A DNA stretch of 64,000 bases from UBA7672 sp040398465 (GTDB taxonomy: Bacteria; Pseudomonadota; Alphaproteobacteria; Caulobacterales; Hyphomonadaceae): NCBI GenBank assembly GCA_040398465.1, contig JBBAUA010000002.1:62001-126000 (forward strand). Direction: 5' to 3'. The notes below the pieces were generated by a model. It did not search any database and was not told the DNA's origin. It saw nothing but the letters and a program-made list of their open reading frames with translations. Every line of letters starts with the position of its first letter. Within the stretch, counting starts at the first letter, position 1. This document shows, piece after piece, positions 51,725 through 61,529 of this stretch. The position numbers were made by a program, and so were the translations under genes.

Positions 51725-53206
51725 ATGAGCACAGCAATCTTCACCTGCGAGCAGGTTCGCGCCGCCGAGCGGCTGGCAGTCGAGCGCGGTGTTTCGCTGT
51801 GGGCGCTGATGCAGAAGGCCGGGCAGGCGTGTGCGGATGTCTTGCATGCGGAGTTTCCGGACAGACGCGCGATCGTGCTGGCGGGGCCGGGCAATAATGG
51901 CGGCGATGCGTTCGTGGCTGCACAGCGGCTACGCGATCTCGGGCGGAACGTCTGGGTATTCGATATGGCGCCTGCCGGGGAGCGGACGGATGAGGGGCAG
52001 CAGGCGCTGAATGCGTTGACGGGACCTCGGCAGCCGCTGGAAGATATGCGGATCGAGGCGGGCGATGTGGTGCTGGATGGGCTGTTCGGCGCTGGTTTGT
52101 CGCGGCCATTGCAAGGCGAGGCGGCGTTTGCGGTGGAGCAGGTGAATGCGTCCGGCGCGCGCGTGGTGGCGATCGATGTGCCGTCAGGCGTGGTGGGGGA
52201 CACGGGCGTGGTTGCTGGTCCCGCAGTACGCGCGGATGTGACGGTGACGTTCTGCTGCAAGAAGCCGGCGCATGTATTGCAGCCGGCGATGGAGTTGTGT
52301 GGTGAGGTGATCGCGGCGGAGATCGGGTTCTCGGATTTTGTCGAGACGGCCGGCGGCGGCGTGCTGCACCAGAACGGGCCTGGGCTGTGGCTTGGTCGCT
52401 ATCCGTGGCCCGAGGCGAGCGGGCACAAGCACAAGCGCGGAAGGCTGGGCGTGGTGACGGGGCCGATCAGTTCTACGGGTGCGGCGCGACTGGCGGGACA
52501 GGCGGGGCTGAGGGTCGGCGCGGGCACGACACGACTCTTGTGCCCTCCCTCTGCGCTGATGGTTGTGGCCTCGTCGGTGACGGCGCAACTGGTGAGCAGC
52601 TTTGCGGATGTGCACGCGCTGCTGGCGCTGACCGAGGATATGCAGGCGGTCGTGATCGGTCCGGCGGCGGGCGTGACCGAAGCGACGCGGGCGAATGTGG
52701 AGGCGCTGGCGAAGGCGGACCGGACGCTGGTGCTGGATGCCGACGCGATCACGGTGTTCGCCGGGGATGTGGAGACGCTCGGAGGTTTGCTCGAGGCGCC
52801 CGCTGTGATGACACCGCATACGGGCGAGTTCGACCGGCTGTTTCCGGGGCTGCGCGAGCAGTCGGCGAGCAAGATCGAGGCGACGCGGGCGGCAGCGAAG
52901 CGGGTTGGCGCGGTGGTTGTGCTGAAGGGATCGGACACGGTGATCGCGGCCCCGGATGGACGGGCGGTGGTGAGCACGCATGCGACGCCGTTCCTGGCGA
53001 CCGCTGGGTCTGGCGATGTGCTGGCGGGGATCATCGGCGGGCTGCTGGCGCAGGGGTTGGGTGTGTTCGATGCGGCTTGCGCGGGCGTGTGGATGCATGG
53101 CGATGCCGGGTTGCGCACGGGGCCCGGGATGATCGCGGACGATCTGGACGCGGCGCTGCGCGGGACGATTGCCGGGCTTTACGCGCAGGCGCGGCCGCCG
53201 CGCTGA
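51725..53206 (+). CDS. nnr: Bifunctional NAD(P)H-hydrate epimerase / ADP-dependent dehydratase
   Basis: A 493-residue fusion that repairs hydrated NAD(P)H. The N-terminal epimerase domain has AGPGNNGGDAFVAAQRL (about residues 53-69) and the C-terminal ribokinase-like dehydratase has the ATAGSGDVLAGIIGG ATP/ADP site (about 426-440) and a TPHTGEFDRL block. ATG at 51725 is the family start; a longer frame from 51659 is Arg-rich and antisense to the permease leader. Confidence 0.94.
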   Translation: MSTAIFTCEQVRAAERLAVERGVSLWALMQKAGQACADVLHAEFPDRRAIVLAGPGNNGGDAFVAAQRLRDLGRNVWVFDMAPAGERTDEGQQALNALTGPRQPLEDMRIEAGDVVLDGLFGAGLSRPLQGEAAFAVEQVNASGARVVAIDVPSGVVGDTGVVAGPAVRADVTVTFCCKKPAHVLQPAMELCGEVIAAEIGFSDFVETAGGGVLHQNGPGLWLGRYPWPEASGHKHKRGRLGVVTGPISSTGAARLAGQAGLRVGAGTTRLLCPPSALMVVASSVTAQLVSSFADVHALLALTEDMQAVVIGPAAGVTEATRANVEALAKADRTLVLDADAITVFAGDVETLGGLLEAPAVMTPHTGEFDRLFPGLREQSASKIEATRAAAKRVGAVVVLKGSDTVIAAPDGRAVVSTHATPFLATAGSGDVLAGIIGGLLAQGLGVFDAACAGVWMHGDAGLRTGPGMIADDLDAALRGTIAGLYAQARPPR

Positions 53207-53267
53207 ACAGCGTCACGCAACTGTAATGCAGACGAGGCATGCATGGCGCACAGTGATGGAGGGTTTC

Positions 53268-54449
53268 ATGCGCAGGATTGTGGTGTCGCTTCTGGTTCTT
53301 GGCGTGCTGGCCCCCGCGCCGGCGGTTGCGCATGACACCGACAGCGTCGCGACAGCGCGGCGGATCGAGTTTCCGAAGTTGCCGGACGGGCGCTCGGTGC
53401 TGGCGGTCGACCTGCACACCCACAGCGTGTTCTCGGATGGATCCGTGTGGCCGGACGTGCGCGTCGAGGAAGCCAAGCGCGATGGGTTGTTCGCGCTGGC
53501 CGTGTCCGAGCATCTCGAATACCAGCCGAAGGCGGCCGACATTCCGCACCCCGATCGCAACCGCTCTTTCGCGATCGCGAGCCAGGCTGCGATCGTGAAG
53601 CCGGACGCCACTGGCGCGAACAGGGCGCCTTTGCTGGTCGTCAACGGGTCGGAGATCACCAAGCTGGCGATCCAGCCCGGCCACATGAACGCCGTCTTCA
53701 TCACTGACGCCAATGCGATGCTGCCCAAGGCGGGGCTCAATCCGGTGGATGCCGCGCGCGAGCAGTTGAAGACGGCGAATTCGCAGGGCGGGTTCACCTT
53801 CTGGAACCATCCCTACTGGACGTCGCAAACGCCGAACGGGATCGCGACGATGGATCCGGTGCATGCCGATTTCATCAAGCAGGGCCTGCTGCATGGTATC
53901 GAGGTGGCCAATGGCGCTGACATGTCGGACGAGGCGTTCAGGATCGCGCTGGACAATAACCTGACGATTCTTGGCACGTCCGACATCCACGGCCTGATCG
54001 ATTGGGACTATGATCTCGCCAATGGCGGGCACCGGACGGCGACGCTGGTGCTGACTCGCTCGGAGACGGAGGCCGGCGTGAAGGCCGCATTGCGGGCGGG
54101 CGACACGGTTGCGGTCTACAACGACAACCTGATCGGGAAGAAGGCAAACGTCGAAGCGGTGGTGCGCGCGACGCTCAAGATGGAAATAGGCGAGGCCGTG
54201 CCGCGTTCGACCGTGCAGGGCGTGAGCATCATCAACGACAGCCCCGTCGACTACATCATCGAGAATCTGGGGCCAAACGACGCCTATGACGAGGGGCACG
54301 TTTTCACGGTGAAGTCCGGGTCAACCTTCACTCTCCTGATGAAGAATGTGCCCGATCCGGCGAAGCTGGCGCTCAATTTCAAGGTCCTGAACGCTTACGT
54401 GGCGCCGCGCGAATACCTGACGCTGCAGCTTCGGGATGTGACGCCCTAG
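53268..54449 (+). CDS. Secreted PHP-domain phosphoesterase
   Basis: A 393-residue protein with a Sec signal peptide (about residues 1-22) and a PHP domain. The first metal motif is DLHTHSVFSDG (His50, His52), later EHLEYQPK, FWNHPYW, and DIHGLIDWD with a metal-type Asp-x-His. The C-terminal third is a beta domain. Periplasmic phosphodiester or phosphomonoester hydrolysis is likely (Sb-PDE-like). The ATG at 53268 was chosen for GGAGG five bases upstream. Confidence 0.85.
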   Translation: MRRIVVSLLVLGVLAPAPAVAHDTDSVATARRIEFPKLPDGRSVLAVDLHTHSVFSDGSVWPDVRVEEAKRDGLFALAVSEHLEYQPKAADIPHPDRNRSFAIASQAAIVKPDATGANRAPLLVVNGSEITKLAIQPGHMNAVFITDANAMLPKAGLNPVDAAREQLKTANSQGGFTFWNHPYWTSQTPNGIATMDPVHADFIKQGLLHGIEVANGADMSDEAFRIALDNNLTILGTSDIHGLIDWDYDLANGGHRTATLVLTRSETEAGVKAALRAGDTVAVYNDNLIGKKANVEAVVRATLKMEIGEAVPRSTVQGVSIINDSPVDYIIENLGPNDAYDEGHVFTVKSGSTFTLLMKNVPDPAKLALNFKVLNAYVAPREYLTLQLRDVTP

Positions 54450-54525
54450 CCCCGCAAAACCGATCTTGCAGTATGCCTCGGCTCGGGCGACACGAGGCTA
54501 TTGCAACGATTGCGGGGGATGCGGC

Positions 54526-55089
54526 GTGACACGGATCCAGGACGCACAGGACGACATGCGCGATGGCTACCATAGCGGCGCGCCCGGGGTGCTGGCGTCG
54601 TCGCTGGCGTGGAGTGCGGCGGCGGCGTCAGTCGTGCTGCTGTCGCCGCAGCAGGCGGTGTGGGTATTGTTCTTCGGCGGGATGTTCATCTTTCCGGTGG
54701 GAGTGGTGATCGGCAAGATACTGGGCGGCCGGGCGACTCACTCCAAGGGCAATCCGCTGGCATCCCTTGCGACGGCGAACACAGTCTGGATGCTGCTCTG
54801 CTTTCCGCTCGCCTTTGCCGCGCAGATGCAGATGATCGAATGGTTCTTCCCCGCTGTGCTGCTGATCATTGGCGGGCGGTATCTCACCTTCGCGGTGATG
54901 TACGGGATGAAGATTTATTGGGTACTGGGCTTTGCGCTTGCGGGAGTCGGGATGGCGACAGGTTATCTTGCGGTGGCGCCGATCGTGTCGGCGGCGGCGG
55001 GGGCGGGGATCGAGCTGGTGTTAGCGATTGTGCTGTTCGTGCTGCATGGCCAGTGGGTTCGCGGGAGGACGGCGCCCGCGGCGGCCTGA
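54526..55089 (+). CDS. Membrane protein, DUF7010-like
   Basis: A 187-residue protein with about six hydrophobic segments after a charged N-terminus (TRIQDAQDDMRDGYHSGAPGVL). The pattern of DMRxGYxxGAPGVLxSxxxW, then AVWVLFFGGMFIFPVG, resembles the DUF7010 family. Starts with GTG at 54526 after GGGGGA six bases upstream. It begins 76 bases after the PHP gene. No function is known. Confidence 0.6.
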   Translation: MTRIQDAQDDMRDGYHSGAPGVLASSLAWSAAAASVVLLSPQQAVWVLFFGGMFIFPVGVVIGKILGGRATHSKGNPLASLATANTVWMLLCFPLAFAAQMQMIEWFFPAVLLIIGGRYLTFAVMYGMKIYWVLGFALAGVGMATGYLAVAPIVSAAAGAGIELVLAIVLFVLHGQWVRGRTAPAAA

Positions 55090-55128
55090 CGGCTTGCGGT
55101 CGCTGCGCGGCGGGGTGATCATCGCAAC

Positions 55129-55434
55129 ATGTCCGATCGCTATCGTACCTTCCGGGACTTCTATCCGTTCTATCTGAGCGAGCATGTGAACGTGGTCAGC
55201 CGTCGGCTGCACGTGATCGGCACGAGCATTGTGGTGCTGTGCCTGTTTGCGTCGGTGTGGTTTCTCGATTGGCGCTGGCTCGTGGCTATCCCGTTCATCG
55301 GGTATGGATTTGCCTGGGTGGGGCATTTCTTCTTCGAGAAGAACCGGCCGGCGACGTTCAAGTATCCCGGCTTCAGCCTGATGGGCGATTTTCGCCTGTG
55401 GTGGGAGACGGTGACGGGCGAGCGCAGGTTCTAG
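55129..55434 (+). CDS. Mpo1-like/DUF962 family protein
   Basis: A 101-residue protein with FRDFYPFYLSEHVNVVSRRLHVIGT at the start and WVGHFFFEKNRPATFKYPGFSLMGDF, the defining blocks of the DUF962/Mpo1-like family, including the conserved His residues; two hydrophobic segments lie between them. Yeast Mpo1 is an iron-dependent dioxygenase of 2-hydroxy fatty acids; the bacterial role is inferred only. Confidence 0.85.
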   Translation: MSDRYRTFRDFYPFYLSEHVNVVSRRLHVIGTSIVVLCLFASVWFLDWRWLVAIPFIGYGFAWVGHFFFEKNRPATFKYPGFSLMGDFRLWWETVTGERRF

Positions 55435-55475
55435 AGCTTCTGGTGTTCACGGGCTGCGGGGTCTAGAGAGCGCGG

Positions 55476-55742
55476 ATGAGCGATCTCGACACATGGCGGC
55501 GCAAGCTGAAGTTCCGGGCGGACCGGCGGGGGATGCGGGAGCTGGATCTCTACATGCAGCAATTCACGGACGCGCATCTGGCGCGGTTCGACGAGCGCCA
55601 GTTGCAGGAGTTTGAAGCGGTTCTGGATATCCCGGACCAGAACGTTCTCGACTGGATCATGGGGCGGAGCGACCCGGATGCGGCGCTGAGGTCGGAAGTG
55701 CTCGACCTGCTACTTTCATTCCGATATGCCCCGCCTAGATAA
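55476..55742 (+). CDS. sdhE: Succinate dehydrogenase assembly factor SdhE
   Basis: An 88-residue protein with the SdhE signature RRGMRELDLYMQQF (the RGxxE motif) and the acidic patch region LDIPDQNVLDWIMG. SdhE attaches FAD covalently to the flavoprotein subunit of succinate dehydrogenase. It precedes mfd as in many alphaproteobacteria, with a 103-bp gap. Confidence 0.93.
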   Translation: MSDLDTWRRKLKFRADRRGMRELDLYMQQFTDAHLARFDERQLQEFEAVLDIPDQNVLDWIMGRSDPDAALRSEVLDLLLSFRYAPPR

Positions 55743-55845
55743 GTGAAGCGGCGCGCATCGGCGTCGCGGAAATTTGGAACGACGTTGCCGGCCTGACGCT
55801 CATCGAGGCGTCCGGGTGAATGATCTATTTTGTGAGTGAGTTCTG

Positions 55846-58800
55846 ATGCGCGTCTGGGACGCTCTGGCCAGCCAGAAGAAGCCGGTACGGGTCTATGAGA
55901 CGCCGTTCATCGCGGACGTGCGTCTCATGGCGGAGGCGGCGCAGAAGCGGGGCGGGGCGTCGCTCTACATCGCGCGGGATGACCGGCATGCGTTCATGGC
56001 GGCGGCGGCGGCGCGGTTCTTTGCGCCGCTGCTGGAAGTGATCAACCTGCCGGCGTGGGACTGCCTGCCGTATGACCGGGTCAGCCCGTCGCCCGGCGTG
56101 GCGGCGCAGCGGTGTGCGGCGCTGGCGCGGCTGGCGAGCCGGAATGTGGGGTCGCCGCCGGCGCTGGTGGTGACGACGGCATCGAGCGCGGTGCAGCGCG
56201 TGCCGCCGCGGTCTCATATGGGGCTGGCCGGGTTTGTGGCGCGCGTGGGCGATAGTGTGCCGACGGACAAGGTTCGGGCGTATCTCGACATCAATGGCTA
56301 CAGCCGCGCGTCGACCGTGCGCGAGCAGGGCGAGTATTCGACGCGCGGGGGCATCGTCGACATCTTTGCGGCGGGCATGCCGGAGCCGGTGCGGCTCGAC
56401 TTCTTTGGCGACGAGCTGGAGGGGGCGAAGTATTTCGATCCGGAGACGCAGCGCTCGACGGTGGAGCTTAAGGAGATCGTGCTTGCGCCGGTGAGCGAGA
56501 TTGATTTCTCGGACGAGGCGCTTTCGCTGTTGCGGAAGAGTTTCCTGGCGGCGTTTGGCTCGCCCGGGGGCGACCCGACATACGAGGCGGCGCGGGAGCG
56601 CATTCGCCGGCAGGGCGTGGAGCAGTGGCTGCCGCTGTTCTACGAGCAGCTGGAGACGGTGTTCGACTATGTCGGCGAGAAAGCGCTGATCGGGCTTGAT
56701 CCGCAGACGGCGGAGGCGGCGAGCGAGCGGATCGCGCAGGCGGAAGAATATTTCGAAGTACGGCGGAGTTCGGCGAAAGCGGGCGGGCTGACGCAGCATG
56801 TGTTGCCGCCGGAGCGGTTGTATCTGACGCCGGCGGAGCTGGGCGATGCGCTGAATGCACGGGCTACCGTATCGTTCACGACGCAGAATGCGCCGGAGCA
56901 GGCGGCGGGGCAGATCGAGGGGCTGGTCGGGCGCGCAAAGCCGGGGCGGAGCTTCGTCCTGGAGCGGGCTGATCCGAACGCGAACCTGTTCGATGCGGTC
57001 GTACGTCACATCCGCGAGCGGCAAGCGGCGAACAAGAAGGTGATTGTCGCGGCGTGGAGCGTGGGCTCGGCGAGCAGGCTGGTTGGCATTCTCGATGACC
57101 ACGGCATTCCGAATGCGAAGTCGGTGAAGTCCTGGCCCGAGGTGGCCAAGGGAGAGGTGGCGGTTGCGGAGATCGCGGTTGAGACGGGGTTCGAGGACGA
57201 TGACCTCGTCATCATCTCCGAGCAGGACATGCTGGGCGACAAGCTGGCGCGACCTCGGAAGCGAAAGTCGTCGGCGGCGGTGATCGCCGAAGCGGCTGCG
57301 ATGTCCCAGGGCGATCTCATCGTGCACGTCGAGCATGGCGTGGGGCGGTATGAGGGTCTGAAGACTGTCACGGTGAACCAGGCGCCACACGACTGCCTCG
57401 AGCTGGTCTATGCGGGTGGGGACAAGATCCTTCTGCCGGTGGAGAACGTGGAGCTGATCTCGCGCTATGGCGCTGAGAGCGGCGAGGGCGCGCTCGACAA
57501 GCTGGGCGGCGCCGGTTGGCAGTCGCGCAAGGCGCGGGCCAAGAAGAAGATCATGGACATGGCGGACGAGCTGATCAGGCTCGCCGCCGAGCGCGAGCTG
57601 AAGACGGCGCCGAAGACGGATTCAGCCGATGGCGTGTTCCGGGAGTTCGCGGCGCGCTTCCCCTACGAGGAGACGGATGACCAGCTTTCGGCCATCGAGG
57701 ATGTGATCAAGGACCTGACATCGGGCAAGCCGATGGATCGCCTGATCTGTGGCGACGTTGGCTTCGGCAAGACGGAAGTGGCGTTGCGGGCAGCTTTCCT
57801 CGTGGCGATGTCGGGCATGCAGGTGGCTGTGGTGGCGCCGACGACGCTCCTGTCGCGGCAACATTTCCAGACATTCTCGGAGCGGTTTGCAGGCTGGCCT
57901 ATCAAGGTGCGGCACCTGTCGCGCTTCGTGACGTCTAAGGAGGCGGCGCAGACGAAGGAGGAGATCAACTCGGGCGAGTGCGATGTCGTGGTGGGCACGC
58001 ATGCGCTGCTGGGCAAGGGGATCGATTTCAAGCGGCTGGGCATGATCGTTGTCGACGAGGAGCAGCGCTTTGGCGTAAAGCACAAGGAGCGGCTGAAGGA
58101 AATGAAGGCGGACGTGCATGTGCTGACGCTGTCGGCGACGCCGATTCCGCGCACGCTGCAGATGGCGCTGACGGGCATTCGCGACCTGTCGATCATTGCG
58201 ACGCCGCCGATCGATCGCCTGGCGGTGCGGACGTATGTGGTGGAGTTCGATCCGGTGACCGTCCGCGAGGCGCTGCTGCGCGAGCGGTATCGCGGCGGGC
58301 AGTCTTACTTCGTAGCGCCGAAGGTGGCGGACCTGCCGTTCCTTGAGCGGTATCTGCGCGAGCAGGTTCCGGAGGTATCGTTCCTGACTGCGCATGGGCA
58401 GATGGCGGTGACGGACCTCGAGGATGTCATGGCCGGGTTCTATGACGGGAAGGCGGATGTGTTGCTGTCGACCACTATTGTGGAGTCAGGCATCGATATT
58501 CCCCGGGCGAACACGCTGATTGTGCATCGTGCGGACATGTTCGGATTGGCGCAGTTGTACCAGCTGCGTGGACGCGTGGGGCGCGCGAAGCTGCGGGCCT
58601 ATGCGTATCTGACGACGCCGGACGATGAGAAGCTGACCGAGGGCGCAGAGAAGCGGCTGAAGGTGTTGCAGTCGCTGGATAGTCTTGGCGCGGGCTTCAT
58701 GCTGGCGAGCCACGATCTCGACATGCGCGGTGGCGGGAACCTGCTAGGCGACGAACAGTCGGGCCATATCCGTGAGGTGGGCGTCGAGCTGTATCAGCAG

Positions 58801-59313
58801 ATGCTGGAGGATGCGGTGAAGGCGCTGCGGTCGGGCGAGAGCCTGGATACGCATGAGGTGGCGGACGAGTGGTCGCCCCAGATCGATATTGGCGCGGCGG
58901 TGCTGATACCGGAAGGTTATGTGGAGGACCTCGCGACGCGGTTGTCGCTGTACCGGCGGCTTGCGGACCTAACGGATGAGGCGGATCGCGAGGCATTTGC
59001 AGCGGAGCTGATCGACCGGTTTGGGCCGCTGCCGGACGAGACCAAGCAGCTGCTGGAGATCACGGCGGTGAAGATCCTTTGCAAGCGGTTGGGTGTGGCG
59101 AAAGTGTCTGCCGGGCCGAAGGGCGCGCTACTGGCCTTCCGCGACAATGCTCCGCTGGATGGGGGCAAGCTGATCGCGTATGTGCAGAAACGGCCGAACC
59201 ACCTGAAGTTGCGGCCGGACATGAAGCTTGTGCTGGGCGGAACCTGGCCGGATGCGGCGGGCAGGCTGGCGGGCGTGAAGAGCCTGCTGCGGGATATGAG
59301 CGGGCTGTTGTAG
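55846..59313 (+). CDS. mfd: Transcription-repair coupling factor Mfd
   Basis: A 1155-residue Mfd, which pushes stalled RNA polymerase off damaged DNA and recruits UvrA. N-terminal UvrB-homology region (GEYSTRGGIVDIF about residue 165), the RNA-polymerase-interaction domain (GDLIVHVEHGVGRYEGL about 490), the RecG-like motor with Walker A GDVGFGKTEVALR (about 636) and DEEQRFG (about 737), then LQSLDSLGAGFMLASHDLDMRG, and a C-terminal TRCF domain. All motor motifs are intact. Confidence 0.97.
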   Translation: MRVWDALASQKKPVRVYETPFIADVRLMAEAAQKRGGASLYIARDDRHAFMAAAAARFFAPLLEVINLPAWDCLPYDRVSPSPGVAAQRCAALARLASRNVGSPPALVVTTASSAVQRVPPRSHMGLAGFVARVGDSVPTDKVRAYLDINGYSRASTVREQGEYSTRGGIVDIFAAGMPEPVRLDFFGDELEGAKYFDPETQRSTVELKEIVLAPVSEIDFSDEALSLLRKSFLAAFGSPGGDPTYEAARERIRRQGVEQWLPLFYEQLETVFDYVGEKALIGLDPQTAEAASERIAQAEEYFEVRRSSAKAGGLTQHVLPPERLYLTPAELGDALNARATVSFTTQNAPEQAAGQIEGLVGRAKPGRSFVLERADPNANLFDAVVRHIRERQAANKKVIVAAWSVGSASRLVGILDDHGIPNAKSVKSWPEVAKGEVAVAEIAVETGFEDDDLVIISEQDMLGDKLARPRKRKSSAAVIAEAAAMSQGDLIVHVEHGVGRYEGLKTVTVNQAPHDCLELVYAGGDKILLPVENVELISRYGAESGEGALDKLGGAGWQSRKARAKKKIMDMADELIRLAAERELKTAPKTDSADGVFREFAARFPYEETDDQLSAIEDVIKDLTSGKPMDRLICGDVGFGKTEVALRAAFLVAMSGMQVAVVAPTTLLSRQHFQTFSERFAGWPIKVRHLSRFVTSKEAAQTKEEINSGECDVVVGTHALLGKGIDFKRLGMIVVDEEQRFGVKHKERLKEMKADVHVLTLSATPIPRTLQMALTGIRDLSIIATPPIDRLAVRTYVVEFDPVTVREALLRERYRGGQSYFVAPKVADLPFLERYLREQVPEVSFLTAHGQMAVTDLEDVMAGFYDGKADVLLSTTIVESGIDIPRANTLIVHRADMFGLAQLYQLRGRVGRAKLRAYAYLTTPDDEKLTEGAEKRLKVLQSLDSLGAGFMLASHDLDMRGGGNLLGDEQSGHIREVGVELYQQMLEDAVKALRSGESLDTHEVADEWSPQIDIGAAVLIPEGYVEDLATRLSLYRRLADLTDEADREAFAAELIDRFGPLPDETKQLLEITAVKILCKRLGVAKVSAGPKGALLAFRDNAPLDGGKLIAYVQKRPNHLKLRPDMKLVLGGTWPDAAGRLAGVKSLLRDMSGLL

Positions 59314-59323
59314 GGAGTTTGGG

Positions 59324-60082
59324 ATGACGGGTCGGGTTACGGGACGTGTAGCGCTGGTTACGGGAGCTTCCTCTGGTCTCGGCACGCGCTTTGCGCAGGT
59401 ATTGGCCGCACAAGGCGCGAAGGTCGTGGTCGCGGCGCGGCGCAAGGACCGGCTTGAGGACGTCGTGAAGGAGATCGGCGCCAACGCATTTGCGGTCCAG
59501 TGCGATGTGACGGACGAGGCGCAGGTGATCGCCATGTTCAATGCGGCCGAGGCGAAGTTCGGTTTGGTCGACACCGTCGTGAACAATGCCGGGATGACCC
59601 ACGTCAACAATGCGGTGACGCAGGACATTGCCGACTTCCGGAAAGTCATGGACCTCAACGTGACGTCGGTGTGGTGCGTCGCGCGGGAAGCGGCGCGGCG
59701 GCTCATTCATGCGGGGCCGGAAAAGTCGGCGCGCGGGCGGATCGTCAATATCGCGTCGATGGCGGGGCGGATCGTGGTGCCGAATGTGTCGGCGTACAAC
59801 GCCTCCAAGGCGGCGTGTGCACACCTTACGAGGTCGCTGGCGCGGGAGTGGGCGCGGTATGGCATCAATGTGAATGCGCTGTCGCCGGGCTATGTCGCCA
59901 CGGAGCTGACCGAAGAATGGCTCAATGGCGAGGGCGGGGCGAAGATGATTGGCAAGTCGCCACGCCGACGGGTCATGGACGCGGGAAGCCTGGATGAGGC
60001 GCTGCTGTTCCTGTGCTCGGACAATGCGAAGTTCGTGACGGGGTCGGATGTGCTGGTGGACGACGCGCAGACGCTGGGGTGA
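59324..60082 (+). CDS. SDR family oxidoreductase
   Basis: A 252-residue short-chain dehydrogenase. Cofactor site TGASSGLG (residues 13-20), NNAG, Ser in IVNIASMAG, and the YNASK active-site block near residue 158. The Arg pair in VVAARRKDRL suggests NADP(H). The C-terminus SDNAKFVTGSDVLVDDAQTLG is typical. It starts ten bases after mfd, possibly co-transcribed. Substrate unknown. Confidence 0.92.
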   Translation: MTGRVTGRVALVTGASSGLGTRFAQVLAAQGAKVVVAARRKDRLEDVVKEIGANAFAVQCDVTDEAQVIAMFNAAEAKFGLVDTVVNNAGMTHVNNAVTQDIADFRKVMDLNVTSVWCVAREAARRLIHAGPEKSARGRIVNIASMAGRIVVPNVSAYNASKAACAHLTRSLAREWARYGINVNALSPGYVATELTEEWLNGEGGAKMIGKSPRRRVMDAGSLDEALLFLCSDNAKFVTGSDVLVDDAQTLG

Positions 60083-60103
60083 GGCGGGGCGATCACCTCT
60101 TTC

Positions 60104-60877
60104 CTAGATCGCTCCCGGCGGCGGCGCTGGAAATGCCAGTCCATCTGTACCGGCCACGCTGCTGCCTGCTGTGACTGCCGTGTAGATCGCTTCTCCGACC
60201 GGCGAGAAGCCGATGACCCGCGCTAGCAGGGTTGTCGCAAGCAGTACGCCGATACCCCAGAACCAGGCGGCGTGCGGTTTACCATGCACGCGCCAGTCGC
60301 GCAGCATGCCGACGACCGGAAAGATTAGCGCGACAAGCCCGGCGGTTTCGAAGGCGTAAGGTGGAAGGAACGGCATGGGAAGAAGCCTGCCGAATCCGGG
60401 GCCCATCAGCATCACGAACGCCCCGATATGAAGGCGTGAATGCCAGTCGAAGTTGCGACGCATGATGATGGCTGCCGAGAACAGCGCGACGAAACCTACC
60501 AGGGTCATCGGGTTTGCGATGAGGAAGTGCTGCGGCTGGAAGAAGAACGGCGTCCGCGCGGTTTGAATGGTGGCGATCGTCACAAGTGGGCCGAGGATCA
60601 GCAAGCCGATCGACCAGGCGACTGCGACGAACCCGAGCCTGCGGTGAAGAGCAAGGTTTCCGCCTGAGACCAGCCAGGCCTGCGTCACGGTAATGCCGAC
60701 CCATCCCATGAAGATGATTGCGTGGGCGTGCACAATGGGCGGCGCAGAAAAGCTCGAGCGGCCGAGCGCAAGTTGCGTGACGAATCCCGCGACCAGGACA
60801 ATGGCCATAACCGAAATGAGATTACGGAAGAAGCGGCGATCATCGGTCGTCGGGACGTCAAGTGCTGCGGTTGTCAT
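60104..60877 (-). CDS. Hypothetical integral membrane protein
   Basis: A 257-residue protein with about seven hydrophobic segments, several with His residues (IVHAHAIIFMGWVGITVTQAWL, LALHRRLGFVAVAWSIG, RRNFDWHSRLHIGAFV). The spaced histidines recall heme-binding membrane families, but I cannot assign one. The start was taken at the ATG at 60877 (GGGGA eight bases upstream), with 60886 as an alternative. Convergent with the SDR gene. Confidence 0.65.
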   Translation of the reverse strand: MTTAALDVPTTDDRRFFRNLISVMAIVLVAGFVTQLALGRSSFSAPPIVHAHAIIFMGWVGITVTQAWLVSGGNLALHRRLGFVAVAWSIGLLILGPLVTIATIQTARTPFFFQPQHFLIANPMTLVGFVALFSAAIIMRRNFDWHSRLHIGAFVMLMGPGFGRLLPMPFLPPYAFETAGLVALIFPVVGMLRDWRVHGKPHAAWFWGIGVLLATTLLARVIGFSPVGEAIYTAVTAGSSVAGTDGLAFPAPPPGAI

Positions 60878-60991
60878 TGTCGTCATCCCCAGTTCGCCTG
60901 CCGGCCGACTGCCGATTTCCCCCACAGACTGTATGATGCGCAACCCCGGCCGCCGGCAAGCGTGTGCGAGGGTGCAGTCGTCGAATTAATC

Positions 60992-61372
60992 TCAGGCCGG
61001 CACGCGAAGAATCTTCTCCATCGCGCGGCCCTTCGCGATCTCGTCGATCAGCTTGTCGAGAGAGCGGATGTTCTGCATCAGCGGCTCTTTGATCTCTTCG
61101 ACGCGGACGCCGCAGATGAGGCCGGTGATCTGGTCGCGCGCGGGATTGAGCTTTGGCGCCTTGGCGAAGAACCCTTCGAATGTCGTCTTATTCGCGATCT
61201 GCGCGTCGAGACCCTTCTGCGTGTAGCCGGTGAGCCAGCGGATGGCTGCATCGACTTCGGCTTTGGTGCGGCCCTTCTTCTCGGCTTTGGCGACGTACAT
61301 AGGATAAACGCTCGCAAAGCTCATGGCGTAAATGCGTTGCCAGTTGGCGATTGTGCGTTCGGTCGTCTTCAT
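60992..61372 (-). CDS. DUF2200 domain protein
   Basis: A 126-residue protein with the DUF2200 pattern: IANWQRIYAMSFASVYPMYVAKAEKKGRT at the N-terminus, IRWLTGYTQKGL, and the C-terminal GLICGVRVEEIKEPLMQNIRSLDKLIDE. Family members are small cytoplasmic proteins without a known role. Spacing to the next gene downstream is 114 bases. Confidence 0.8.
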   Translation of the reverse strand: MKTTERTIANWQRIYAMSFASVYPMYVAKAEKKGRTKAEVDAAIRWLTGYTQKGLDAQIANKTTFEGFFAKAPKLNPARDQITGLICGVRVEEIKEPLMQNIRSLDKLIDEIAKGRAMEKILRVPA

Positions 61373-61529
61373 ATGCGATTTCCATGTGCGGCGACCACTT
61401 CAGGATTGCCCGAAGCCGCCTTCCGATCAATTGCCGTGCCTGCCGCGCTGATGTTCAGAGTTACCCCACGACAGACTTGACGCGCCGGGCAAGCAGCGCC
61501 TTTCGTGATCCGTGCAATGGAGAAGCGTG

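Noticed and set aside
55825..57390. 521-codon open frame antisense to mfd
   Set aside because: Arg/His-rich composition from GC-skewed codon positions; mfd on the other strand is a complete family match.
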